NCBI GenBank assembly: GCA_947396885.1
Contig: OX377201.1
Span: 4,879,879-4,943,878, forward strand
Direction of reading: 5' to 3'
From: Heligmosomoides polygyrus polygyrus
Lineage: Eukaryota; Nematoda; Chromadorea; Rhabditida; Heligmosomidae
Length of the DNA stretch: 64,000 bases
Part shown: positions 1 to 10,245 of the stretch, in pieces
Numbering within the stretch: position 1 is the first letter of the stretch
Layout: each line of letters starts with the position of its first letter
Notes under the pieces: model-generated
Told to the model about the DNA's origin: nothing
The model's input: only the letters and a program-made list of their open reading frames with translations
The model's database searches: none
Program-made: the position numbers and the translations under genes

Positions 1-622
1 CTTGGCAAATTAATGCTATGGCATATACATAAATGACCATATTCCCATTCCGGAGAAAGACCAACATTCCTACCAGTTTTTTAGTACAAAAGGCTATACA
101 TGCAGTTTTCACGTCAAATTGAACGTCAATCTTATGAACTAGGCTAACGCTTTTGAAGGCAAGCTGCATATCTTCAAAATCAGGACGTGATAATCCACAG
201 AAAAAAATCAAAAAAGCCAGACACTCCCAAAAAGGTTGGAATAAACTTTTGTTTACTTATAGTAATCACACTGTTTGAAATTTTTAAATTTCTGTTTTTT
301 GACTGAAAATAATGGTTTAGAACTTGTTGTGAGCGAGCCGGAAGACCGCCATTTTTGAGTGCTAAAAGAAGAGACTGCGCCATGCCTTCGCCCAAAACAA
401 AGTGATTTTTATTCGAGTGATTTGACAGCAGAATTTCTATTGGCGTGGAGTTTCACACCTACAAACGATGCAACAAAAGCAGTTTTAAATTCTAAGTTCA
501 TTCATTCTGAAACCTCGGCATTGTCGTTGTTTACGTCTTGTTCAGTCGTTCCCAACAAGGTTTTTAGGTAAAGTATTCTTCTATGGTCTTGACCCTGTCG
601 TCGTATTCAGAGGTCCATAGTG
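1..622. other. Unassigned AT-rich stretch
   Basis: I see no exon with splice signals, no recognisable transposon protein and no terminal repeat here. The open frames are short and have no coding character. It may be intergenic host DNA or an old unrecognised repeat. Confidence 0.4.
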
Positions 623-623
<1 letters not shown>

Positions 624-709
<86 letters not shown>

Positions 710-710
710 T
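624..710. repeat. (TAA)n microsatellite
   Basis: About 28 copies of the trinucleotide TAA run almost without interruption, followed to about position 790 by a degenerate extension of TAATAA/TGATAA units. Long isoleucine/leucine-only reading frames across it are artefacts of the repeat. It directly abuts the mariner element that begins near 783. Confidence 0.95.
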
Positions 711-782
711 GTGATAATGATACTAATAATGATATATATACCAATAATAGTAACGATAATAATAATAGCAATAATAATATTA

Positions 783-1652
783 GGGGAGGCCAAAAGTAAT
801 GAGACAAACTGAAAAAATTCTTTATCCCTTTATAACTCAATTACAAATCAACGATGCTGAGGAATGTGTATGTCATCAAAGTCCTGATCCCATCCTTCCA
901 GAACTGCTTGGGCCTGGCGTTGATCAACTGCTCGATATGTTTGTCAAGGACTGCTTAGGTTCTTGTGCCCCTTCCGACCAGGAAGTCCAATAGGCCCAAG
1001 AAGTGGTGGTAGGCGCATGGAGAGATGTCCGGCGAATATGGCGGGTGAAGCATGTGAACGTAGCCTAGCTGGCCAAGCTTATCCGTGGTTACCTGTTCCC
1101 GATGGGGTGCGGCGTTGTCGAAGAGGAGAATCTTATTGAAGCACTGCGAATGAGTAAGAGCGAGTCGCAGGTCCATCTCTTCTACTTCGTTTACCATGGC
1201 CTTGGAGTCCATCGTCGTGCTTTTGGTAAACAGCTTCCGGTAAACCGATTCACAGGCGCAGACCCAAGAGCTCCAAAGGTGCTTCTCGTCGTGAACATCT
1301 CGCCGAACAAAGGTCGGTAACGGGTCAACAGGCCTCACCCATATAGGTTGCTTGGCAGGGTTAAGGTAGAAGACGTACTTCTCATCCTGCGTGACTATTG
1401 AGTCCAGGCTGCTCGGGGTTGGGAATCGGGAGAGATTTGCGCGACACAGGTCGACTCGTCAGACTGGGGTTTCGGCATGAGACAGACTGGGGTTTTGGCA
1501 TGCTTCTGGAAAGGGCGGAAGTGGTAACTTCTAAGGTGGCCTTTAGTAGGTAGCATACAAACATAAAAATACGAGAAGCACGAAACCAGACTGCAGTCCA
1601 AGATATATGGACACAGCATGGAGAGTCTCTCTACTTTTACCCCCCCCCCCAA
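783..1652 (-). mobile_element. Internally deleted mariner element, family A
   Basis: The left end reads TA then GGGGAGGCCAAAAGTAATGA. The right end shows a C-tract followed by AATA, giving TA duplications at 781-782 and 1653-1654. The 870-bp length is shorter than a full mariner (about 1.3 kb). The helix-turn-helix half of the transposase is missing, so this is a non-autonomous deletion derivative. A sibling copy lies at 50994-51887. The TAA microsatellite forms its left flank. Confidence 0.75.
955..1410 (-). pseudogene. Mariner transposase catalytic-domain remnant
   Basis: Read on the minus strand this encodes the C-terminal half of a mariner-type DDD transposase. The first motif reads TQDEKYVFYLN near 1400. 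The second acidic motif is LLFDNAAPH. The terminal motif is HPPYSPDISPCAYHHF. In the sibling copy at 51.2-51.6 kb the same place reads CDYHHF, so this copy has lost the third catalytic aspartate (D to A). Together with the missing N-terminal DNA-binding region this makes it inactive. Confidence 0.8.
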
Positions 1653-1871
1653 TACTCGCACTGCCTTTAAAATTTTTATGTAATTCATATATTAATTCAG
1701 TGAGAACGAGGTGACGTAACGTAGGACTAATGACAGGCGCGAGAATCAGGAGGTGACGTGTAGGCGACATTTGCATTGAGTTCCTGAACGAGCGTCCGGC
1801 CTTATTACCTCACCTTAGTAATGATAATAATAGCAATAATACCAATAATAGTAATCGCCACTGTTCATCGA

Positions 1872-2010
1872 CCGATATGACGCTCTTCACCTTCTTCGAG
1901 CGAGGAAGATCCATTGGAGCACTCTGGCACGCAGCAGGGACGAATGAAGATGCTGCTAGCGTTCGCTCGAACAAGTCGATGATCAACGGGACGACAGGTA
2001 ATACAGCTGA
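1872..2010 (+). pseudogene. RTE retrotransposon 3'-end fragment
   Basis: The sequence matches the extreme 3' end of the RTE copies at 19.3-19.47 and 44.3-44.46 kb: the codons for the ERGRSIGALWHA-type region out of frame, then the stretch ending in ATGATCAACGGGACGACAGG. It is a short, heavily 5'-truncated copy, as target-primed reverse transcription commonly leaves. Confidence 0.75.
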
Positions 2011-2071
2011 TACTGGTCATCGACTAATTCTGGGTGGTAGCTCAACTGTCACTCGCCAGTGACGGAACACT

Positions 2072-2109
2072 GGCACTGATGATGTCGACAGGGTCGAAAC
2101 GTCAGGCCA
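2072..2109 (+). ncRNA. Hammerhead-ribozyme-like motif (degenerate)
   Basis: CTGATGA at 2076-2082 is followed by a 13-nt potential stem-loop and then GAAAC at 2096-2100, with GTCAGGCC next. CUGANGA, stem II and GAAA are the conserved core of hammerhead ribozymes, which Penelope-like elements are known to carry. Stem II here can only form about 3 pairs, so activity is doubtful. Similar blocks occur at 33.03, 39.70, 41.41 and 63.61 kb. Confidence 0.4.
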
Positions 2110-3410
2110 CAAATAAACATTCCACATAATATCCTTGTTGGTAAAAAGAAACAAGACGTATACAAACAATTGTAAAGAACACATGTATACCAACTTTGAT
2201 GCTTCACCTAGGCAACGTTTACACTACCAATCGATCAAAATTCGCAACGAGCTAATAGAGTTCATAGCGCAATCTCTTCATTTCAGCACGCTAAATGTTT
2301 TGTGCCTTGTTGTGCTTTCTAAAATCAACTTTTAATTTATATATCTTTTCAGAAATTAGAAATTTTATAAGGGTGTTACAAACACTGAAAAATAAATCGA
2401 ATTAAAAATTTCAAAGTTATATTAAATCTATTATAGCAGCTGAACTAAAAAAATTTCGAAGTTATGTCAAAATTTCCTGGTACAAAAATTATTCTAACCA
2501 ACTTGATAAGTCCGCAGTTTAACCTGTGAGAAGCTTGTTGGCGTCGGATGGGATTCACTTCGAATTCAGAATGTTCAAGTTGGTTTAGACTAAGGACTGT
2601 CCATTTTGATGTGAATTTTTTAAATTCAATTTATTTTTCAGTGTGTGTAATACTCCTATAAAAGTGCCCAATTTGATATTAAAAATGTACAATAAAACCT
2701 GAAAATTGTAAATAAAGGCTGTATTCGAAATTGTACATTATCATATAGAGATTTCGCAATTCAATAAACCGAAAAAAATGAAACAAACCCTAAGCCGCTG
2801 CGAATAGGAACGGGCGGCATGGTGAAGGCCTTCCTTCAATGAAAGTCTGACAAACGCCTGTGAAACTTGTTCACTTGGTCTGTTTTCAAAATTTTACCAC
2901 CACCACCACCAGCAGCAGCGGTAAGGTGTAATGTGTACTCAACGCCACTTACAGAGCTGTTATGCCAGCTGACCTGTACATACGATTTGTTGGGTCGCTG
3001 TCATTCCGCAGCCGATGTCGACGTCCGGAGGTGTAGGTATGGATGTTGCCATCCCAGTCGTCATAGTCTTCATTTATTTCTGAAAGCGTCGCATTCAGAA
3101 TGGAAGAAGAGCTGTAACTTTGATCTCGTCTTTTCTCTTCGGACCTTCATCCCGATTCAGCTTTATGCAAAATTGCAGCTCATCAGACGTCACATCAACC
3201 AGTGATTTCTCTCGAAACTTCAACCACGACAGTTTTTGTTCGGTATTGCGTTTAGTAGGCGCTCACAGTGTGTTTGACTTACGTCTGCTTGTTCCATTGA
3301 TGGAAGCAATGCACTCATGTATGCAGCTCCGCTACCGTAAGAAAGTAAATAATTTAAAATGTAGTAAACAATAAGTAAAAAACTATTAATATTATTGTAA
3401 AATCAGTCAA
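2110..3410. other. Unassigned AT-rich stretch
   Basis: Contains A/T-rich DNA and a few short open frames, none with recognisable domains or convincing splice sites. A CACCAC/CAGCAG tract lies near 2898-2922. I could not match it to any repeat elsewhere in the window. Confidence 0.4.
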
Positions 3411-3776
3411 TTAAAGGAATATGCATTTTACACTCGATTGACTATGAATCGCTTAAATATTTGTTACAATTTCCCCAAGTGATTGTACCGACTAATTTGT
3501 GCTTTTTTAAGGACCACAACTTAAAAACACAATAACGCTTGCAAAAACTGCAGGGTTCCCTAAAAAATGCAGGTACTGTATGAAAGGTTCTCACATTGTT
3601 GCCAGTGAAGGTTTTGATGATGATTGAAACTCATATGAAGACACAGGGTAACGAAATTTCTGTGGAGTTTAAATTGTCAAGATTGTGCCATGCCTCCGAA
3701 ACCCTGCGTTTCAGACTCGATTGATTGTGGATGGGACGAATGCTTGTTACAATCTTGCTGCTACATTGTGTGGTCA
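3411..3776. repeat. Repeat family R, copy 1
   Basis: Shares its order of blocks with copies at 9.3-9.85, 16.7-19.7, 32.5 and 57.8 kb: an ACACTCGATTGA block, GCAGGGTGTCC-like sequence, an AACTCATATGAAAACGCAGGG-type block, then the GATTGATTGTGCATGGGCTG-type block. The better copies end in inverted repeats and carry a Tc-like transposase scrap, so R is probably a non-autonomous Tc1/mariner-type element. Here the unit breaks off abruptly and runs into a SINE tail. Confidence 0.65.
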
Positions 3777-3870
3777 TATACGCATTCATATCGTCTCAAC
3801 GACATCCCGTAGAGGTAGAGTGCGAGGCGCGTACCAAAAGAGTTTGAGTAACGCTCTCCTTTGTCGCATA
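3777..3870 (+). repeat. SINE tail fragment joined to repeat R
   Basis: Starting at TCATATACGCATTC the sequence follows the 3' half of the tRNA-derived SINE (CGACATCCCGTAGAGGTAG, then AGTAACGC and CTTTGTC). The tRNA head is absent. The junction with repeat R is direct, with no visible duplication, so it is either a rearrangement or a truncated insertion. Confidence 0.6.
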
Positions 3871-4697
3871 TTCTTATTCTCCTGTTCTCTAAAACAATCT
3901 TTAAGCCATTATTTTTTCTAGAAATATAATTTTTTATAAAATTTCAAATGGAATTTCAATAACGAGTTCACTTATTGGGTAGGTGAACTAAAACTTCAAG
4001 GTAAGTCAGACTAAATTTTCGTTGAGCAAAAAATCATTCTAACCTTTTTGTAAAGTCTCTATTTTAATGTATTTTAATGTAGAAGAAGCTCATTTTTAGC
4101 TGGAAGAGTTCTCTTTGATTTTAAAAGTCTTAGGCTTAGGTTTAGAAGAGTGTCCAATTCGACGTGAAAATGATATACCTAAGCCCCGTGCAGCATTATC
4201 CAACATAGTTGCGAAGTGATTGACGCAGTTGTTTTTTATTTTTTAATATAAAAATCGATTGATGCTCCTGCGTCGCACTGAATTTGAACCCCGAAGTAGG
4301 TCTATTGTTCTGCGTCCATTTCATTATCTAATTAGATTTTAGTGGAAGCCTGAAGGAGTGTACAGGAAGACAACGTTAAGACAGCAAGATCCCAGTCACC
4401 GCCGGTATTGCACATGAGCATGAATTCTGAAGATCTCATAAAGAGGCGTGTTGTGAAGGATATCTGGGCCTTACCTGGCAGGTTATCGAACAGGATCGGC
4501 AGCGAATTGTAATGCATGGCTAGTAGTTTGTGTGCGCATGTGATAACTGATAGGTATGAAGCGATGGAATCGCGATGCTAAATCGAATCTCTCTCACCTT
4601 CGAAGGTTCTCGACGCCCGAGACGACTGCGAACCACGATCTTGAACAGCCTGGAAAAACCACTCTTGTTGTTCTGTCGTGTAACAAAGCAATACATA
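3871..4697. other. Unassigned stretch
   Basis: AT-rich in its first half, more balanced after 4330. Open frames are short and have no motif I recognise. It is flanked on the right by the TA target of the element starting at 4700. Confidence 0.35.
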
Positions 4698-4699
4698 TA

Positions 4700-6338
4700 C
4701 AGGGTGGCCATTAAGTCATGCAGCAAAATCTTAGTTGTATAAAAAGGCTAGAGATGCACCAAATTTAGTACAATTTTAAACATTATTCGCCCACACTATG
4801 CTGGAGCAGTATTATTCACAAGTGCTCCGTTACGCCTATCAGCGTGCCTCGCACCTGCGCGCTTCGCGCGATGTTGCAGTATCACTAAGCTAAGGACAAT
4901 CACATCGAGCTAGCTGCTCTATTTGTACAGCTTTTCCTTACCTTGGAGTAGGAAAGGCTTGTAGTACGTACAGTACATATTACGATAGGGCGATCTGTTG
5001 GTTCATCCCTACTGATCCTCCCTAGTGAAACGCTCCCCCATTACTGGTACTGGTCCCCCTCAATGATCCACCCTTAGAGGACGACGTCTTCGGCACATCT
5101 GATTCCCCAGGCACGTTGGACGACGTCTTTGCCACGTTTTCTGAGTCCCAGACACGTCATGCGACGTATTCCGCACGTCTTCTGAATCCCCTGGCATGTA
5201 GGAGACGTCTTGGTATTTTCCGCTATTTTCGCGCCCCTAGTTTGATCAGTATCGATTAACAATGATCGATACTATAAAAACAAACCTCAGATTTGTGTTG
5301 AGTGATCTCGACTACCCCAGGACTAAAGTTCGTACCGCCTGGACGACATCCACAAAACGTCGATAATTTTGATCAATATCGATTGATGGCTATCGATACT
5401 TCAAAAACAAACCTCGATTCGTATTCAGCGTCTTCGGTTACCCCACGGCTAAAGTTTCCAGTTAGGTAGAAGACGTTTGGGTATTTTCCGCTATTTTCCC
5501 GCACCGTAATTTGATCAATATCGATCGATCGCGATCGATACTTCAGAAACAAACTTCAGATTCGTGTTCAGCGATCTCGATTGCTTCGGGGATAAAGTTC
5601 CCAGGCAGGGAGAAGTCGTCTGGGTATTTTTCGCTATTTTCGTGCGGTAATTTTCCCCATTTTCCATCGATTTTCCCCCTATTCTATGACTAATTTCTGC
5701 GGCGTCGCCGACCGATACTATGACTCAGCGCTTAGCGCGTTATTATAGTGTATGATAACACGCCATTCCTGGCGTGATAAAAGAATTTAGATTGTATGGG
5801 TAGTTCTGCAACCCGCGTCGCTCAGAACAAATGCTTGCTCGATGGGCACAAAAAGATAACACCATATCTTCTGGGTCCAATCGCGTTGTTTAAAGGCGAA
5901 ATGCACATTCCGGAAAAAAGATTATTCTAATATCAAGAAGAAATGGACGTGCTAGCGGTGCCTCGTCCATCTGCCGAACATCGTACCTGCGAAAGACTAG
6001 CTGTGGACTTCCTGCAGTTTTAGATTTTTGGTCTTTGTTCATTTACCAGTTTAAAAATAAAGTTCTGTTTCATGTGGCGTAGAAAAATTATTGCGCAAAA
6101 TCTTCTTTGCAACAAACGAGGAATAAGATTCCGCAAGAGGCGCTCCGACGCTGGCTGAAAAGCTACCCATAGGATCATAAGGCTTTTGTCTCGCCAGGAA
6201 TGGCCCTTCATGAATAATACTGCTCCACCATAATCTATACAGTGTGGACAAGTACTGTTCAAAATTGTACGAAATTTGGTGCATTTCTAGCGTTTTTGTA
6301 GAACTAAGTTTTTGTTGCAGGACTTATGGGCCACCCTG
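4700..6338. mobile_element. Tc1/mariner-type element with CAGGGTGG ends
   Basis: The left end is TA+CAGGGTGGCCATTAAGTC. The right end is the reverse complement of CAGGGTGGCCCATAAGTC followed by TA (6339-6340). The similarity between arms extends about 130 bp, including a shared GATGCACCAAATTT-type block. The TA flanks and CAGGGTG ends fit the Tc1/mariner superfamily. No intact transposase is visible. Much of the interior is taken up by the TATCGAT repeat at 5.06-5.76 kb and by a segment near 4850-4920 that recurs at 29.24 kb, so the element is composite. Confidence 0.7.
5060..5765 (+). repeat. TATCGAT-rich repeat, copy 1 (tandem ~135-140 bp units)
   Basis: Three successive units place GATCAATATCGAT-like sequence near 5239, 5371 and 5511. 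Each is followed by an ACAAACTTCAGATTCGTGTT block, then a CTAAAGTTCCCAGGCAGG block, then GTATTTTCCGCTATTTTCG. The array ends in TTAGCGCGTTATTATAGTG. The same units and the same terminus recur inverted at 31968-32405, and units recur at 47.24-47.97 kb, so this is a dispersed element with internal tandem structure. Confidence 0.75.
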
Positions 6339-6339
6339 T

Positions 6340-6886
6340 AGATAGGTAAGCAGTCGGGCTACTTGCATAGACAAGCTGAAATCACCTTTCTCACTTTTAA
6401 AATCAATTTAGATAGTTGCCAACTCAAACAGGGCACTTTTCAAATCAAAATGGATACACTTCTATGCTCATCGTCTGTAAGGTCATAAAAATCTTAGAGT
6501 TCAAATCAGCGTTTTACAGAATAAAGAGGGATTTCCTCGAAGCAGTTTAAAATATACTGTTCAGTGAAAATTTTTCATTACTTCTTTATATAAATGTTAA
6601 ACCCCTTCTCCAAAAAGTAAATACACTGCGTGAAATTTTATGAAATTTTTATTTTTTCCAGAAAAACAATACCCTACGGTTTATTTTAAAGTCAGGAAGG
6701 TGGCATTTTTGAGTACTAAAAAAGAGGTTGAGGCACCGTCCGTAACATTGGCCAGAATCTTGAAGTCCCTGGAAAACGGTCCAAAGGACGCCCGAAGTAA
6801 CGTTGGCTAGATACGTTGCACTTAAAGATAGCTGGTGTGCATCGAAATCAGGAATTTGACCTGGAGAACTGGCGTCACCACACCAG
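6340..6886. other. Unassigned stretch
   Basis: AT-rich DNA with a hint of shared sequence (the phrases about 6420-6480 resemble flanks found beside other repeats). No protein or terminal repeat can be assigned. Confidence 0.3.
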
Positions 6887-7272
6887 GCCCGGATTCGTGA
6901 ATGCGGCCGGCAGTTAATCCTACCCCGATTTACCTCGACGGCCATTCACCGGCCACTTACCGGGAACTTACCTTTGTTTCTGATTCATGACCGCCAAAGA
7001 AAGGGTTTTGTTCCCTTGCTAAACAACTCACCTCACCCCTGTCGAGTATTTGGCGGGTGAGTTGGCAACGGAATCGTTGCGTTGGTTCAGAAATTAGCAG
7101 GGGAGCGAAACCATTGCTTTGGCGGTAAAATGCTCCCGGACGCACTAGCGAGGTAGCATTTACCTCGAAACTTACCGCTAATTCTCCCGCCGTGCGTTCA
7201 CGAATTGCGTGTTATGGGGAGTGCGGTAGATTTTACACTCACCGCCCAGTAAGTTGTTCATGAATTCGGGCC
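6887..7272. mobile_element. CWG-type MITE, long variant
   Basis: Terminal inverted repeats GCCCGGATTCGTGAA and TTCATGAATTCGGGCC are flanked by CAG on both sides (6884-6886 and 7273-7275). The interior is not coding; it has many ACCTCG/GGTGAG blocks in inverted arrangement. The ends match the GG(G/C)CCGGATTCATCAA family at 16.86, 43.43, 46.74, 54.02, 54.24 and 59.50 kb. One G of the left end is lost. Confidence 0.75.
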
Positions 7273-7667
7273 CAGAAGAGCAGGACAAAGGCTAATGAAA
7301 AGGATGATTATTATTAAGATTTTAATAATTTAGTTTATTATATACAATTGTAAAAGCATATTAAACATTAGCATATTAAAGGTCTCAGCAATTCAACCTG
7401 ACATATTGCTAGAGGCAAAATTTAACCATGAAATCAAAAACACTTTTATTTAGCTCACTGTTCAGTAGTTAGCCAGCATTCAAGAAGAAACGGACCTCTG
7501 CCTTCTCTTTTTCATCGTTTTTCTCCTTGTCATCCGTCATTGTGCTCACCCGTCACATTGGCCGACTGTTGTCGATACCTGGTTCTAAATCGGATCAACT
7601 AGCGAAAGTCAAAGTATGTTGAACACGTAGAATCGAACGACATTGATAGCGGCGATTCCGTTTCTAA

Positions 7668-8066
7668 AGGCCGCCACAGACTTCTGCGGCGCCGCTCAGC
7701 GGCTTGACTCATCATCAGTGGGAGCGGTGACGGCGAGGTACTGTACTGTTTCTAGTCGGGACCGACTGGTGCTTAACAATAACGCGCCCCGATGACGATC
7801 GCGCGCCCGCATCGACCGTCTCCGCTCTGGATCCCGCCGCGAAAGGGCAGAGCGCAGAGCGCAGACAGACAGACGCTGGAGCGGCGCCGCCGGGTGGAAT
7901 GATTCAAGTCATTTCCGCCAGCGACGCCGCCGGTGCCGCTGGGCGGCGCCGCCGGTGCCGCCGGTGCTGCCGGCTAGCCAGCGGCGCCGCTGGCGGCGAG
8001 CTCTGCGTCTCTGCCCTATGGTTAAGCATAGGGCAGCGGCGACGCCGCAAAAGTCTGCGGGGGCCT
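7668..8066. mobile_element. GC-rich MITE with TAA duplication
   Basis: The left end AGGCCGCCACAGACTTCTGC and the right end GCAAAAGTCTGCGGGGGCCT are inverted repeats, bracketed by TAA at 7665-7667 and 8067-8069. A TWA 3-bp duplication is the hallmark of PIF/Harbinger elements. The interior is very GC-rich for this window, with repeated GCCGCCGGTG-type blocks that can fold extensively. A decayed end of the same type lies at about 57509-57549. Confidence 0.75.
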
Positions 8067-8080
8067 TAAATTAAGAAGGA

Positions 8081-8373
8081 GGATAAAAGTCGGTGTTAGC
8101 CCACCCCTTTGAGGGATGTGTCAAGCATTTTACTTCTACGTGATGTCGTGGAGGCAATCTGAATACACATCTGATCTATACAATAATTTTCCATGACTAG
8201 GCGATGGACAGGTCGATGTTTTATCCTACATAGACAAGCCAGATGTTAATTCACCACTCCGAACGGATAGAAGGCTTTGCTGGCCTCCGCGGGAATTACG
8301 AACCAGGAACCTTGAATCGGAGTGCACGCGATAGCCAGCTTCTCCTCCGACTGTGCTATGCGCGCCAATCTGT
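8081..8373 (-). mobile_element. SINE copy (tRNA-derived), divergent
   Basis: Reads tail to head on the plus strand: GATAAAAGTCGG, then TACTTCTACGTGATGTCGTGG, then AACCAGGAACCTTGAATCGG, ending in GCTATGCGCGCC. It is clearly older than the consensus, with many substitutions, but retains the order of all blocks. It starts 14 bp after the MITE duplication at 8067-8069. Confidence 0.8.
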
Positions 8374-9289
8374 AAATTGTGCCCTTGAAATTGAACAGTT
8401 TCTACAAATTCACTTTGAAGATTTCCATGGTAAACATGGGTAGTAGAACCCTAGTTGTGGAATTGTTCCGAAAAAAATTGCATTGCACCACAATGGTTGT
8501 ATTCAACAAATGAGCAGCATTCACATACTTCCGCTCCAGGACGTAGCCTGGAGGTTAGAGGGACGATACGAGGACAAAAAAACGTCAGCCACGCTAGCGT
8601 TAGCAAAATTAATAATAATACCTTACCTCCTTGGATATGTATGTTGTGGAATAAATAAATAAATAAATAAAAAGTGAATTAAATCATTCTTTAAAAACTG
8701 ATCCTTGAATAGCGCCGATGTTTTCGATCGCATGCTATATTGAGCGTAATAATATATATAAGGTAGGCATCAGCGCGAATCGGTAGTATTGTGGAGTGCG
8801 CCACGCATTTTGCATTCACGGAATATCGTGGAGGCATTTTAAATTCGTACATGTCGGCACAAGGCGCACAGCACCGGAATGGGAACGCGCTAGCCAATCA
8901 TATCCGAGAGTAGCAATGACCATACCCACACCTGGTAATCAGAGTACCGACTGTGCACACCCTCTCTGAACGGAACGCCTATTCGATTCGGCCTGATTGG
9001 CTTGCGCCTTCACACCTCCTATTGCTGCGCGCCTTCACGACATGTGCCGAATGTGTAGTTGTTTTGTTCAGAAGTTTGTGATGGCCAGCCGACAGACAAA
9101 TCAGCTTCAAAATCTCTTGCTTTCTATTGGTATTCACGGCTTTTTTGTGGTTGGTTTCTCGGTGTCAGGTCCTATTAGGGATTTGTTCCATTGATAGAAG
9201 TTAATGGGAGTAGTTATGTTAATTATTGCTTAAATAATGCCTAAGTGAATATATTTCAAAAATTTTCTTATTCTTTTATATATCATTTA
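8374..9289. other. Unassigned stretch with (AAAT)n at 8651-8672
   Basis: A short AAATAAAT run at 8651-8672 could be the tail of a LINE copy, as at 55.07 kb, but no LINE protein is visible next to it. The remainder has no recognisable gene or terminal repeat. Confidence 0.35.
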
Positions 9290-9870
9290 GTATGCTTACA
9301 TTCGTATATCGTATGTCTCTCTGTGCTGAATTGTTGTAATGTGTTGGTTTGTCTATTGTTCCAATTTTTTTAGTGTAATTTTTTAGCATATGAGATGCAT
9401 GGAATGTGCCATGCATTCGACTGAAATTTTCTATTTTACACTCGATTGATTGTTTCGCTCGAATACATGTCATAATTTCTTTACAAAGTGGCCGTTTCGA
9501 TTGGCTTGTGCTTATTTTAAAGATTAAAGCTTAATTACACATTATAGCTTACGAAAAAGCGAAGGTATTCTAAAAAATAAAAGTGCTATGTGAAGGTTGT
9601 AACATTGCTGCTAGTAAAGCATTTCGAGATATTTGAGACTCACATAAAAGTGCAGGGCGACGTGATTACTGTGGCTCACAAATAGTCAAGATTGTGCCGT
9701 GCTCCTGCCTGAAACCTTGCATTCCAGATCGATTGATTGTGCATGGGCTGAAGGCTTGTTACAATCTTGTTGCTACTTGGTCACATTAACGTGTGCTGTG
9801 CTTCTTTTAACGTTTTCCGTCGTACAGTAGCTGTAGTGATGCCAATTAACCTCTTCATAGCGCTGTAACA
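9290..9870. repeat. Repeat family R, copy 2
   Basis: Contains the R blocks in order: CACTCGATTGATTGTTTCGC, ACAAAGTGGCCGTTTCGATT, a GCTTACGAAAAAGCGAAGG region, ACTCACATAAAAGTGCAGGG, then GATTGATTGTGCATGGGCTG and CTTCTTTTAACGTTTTCCGT. It supplies the uninterrupted order against which the broken copy at 16.7-19.7 kb can be compared. Confidence 0.7.
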
Positions 9871-9899
9871 TTTAAAGAATAAAAAATAAAAGAAAGAAT

Positions 9900-10105
9900 C
9901 AAGCCGTTTTGGGAATGCGCCATGTATTCCACTTTTACGGAATACCGAAGAATCAGCTTCAATGGGTATCTCGTTTAGACAATGTCTTAAGGTACCCAGC
10001 TGATAGACAAGTCAGCAATTTATACTTCCCAGACAAGTCTGGAACTAATTCACCGATCCCTGGAGGATGGAAGGCTTGGTTGTTCTGAGCGGGGAATAAG
10101 AACCA
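9900..10105 (-). mobile_element. SINE fragment, head missing
   Basis: Follows the SINE from the tail-side block (GGGAATGCGCCATGTATTCC) through CCCAGACAAGTCTGGAAC to GGGGAATAAGAACCA, then stops just before the mariner that begins near 10120. The tRNA head is not found on the far side of that mariner, so it was lost before or during the insertion. Confidence 0.7.
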
Positions 10106-10245
10106 CAACTATAATACAATAGTAGGTCGTTGCATATGAAATGGCCGATTTTAACTGAAAACGTTGACAAGTCATAACTTTGTTTGGAAACAATTTTATT
10201 AGTCGAAATGAGCACTTTTACAATTAACATACCTTTTTCAACGGG

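Noticed and set aside
581..840. Long isoleucine- or leucine-only reading frames
   Set aside because: They are translations of the TAA microsatellite and carry no other coding signal.
5738..5765. Helitron 3' terminus of the TATCGAT repeat
   Set aside because: There is a short GCGC hairpin but no CTRR end, and no 5'-TC start could be placed.
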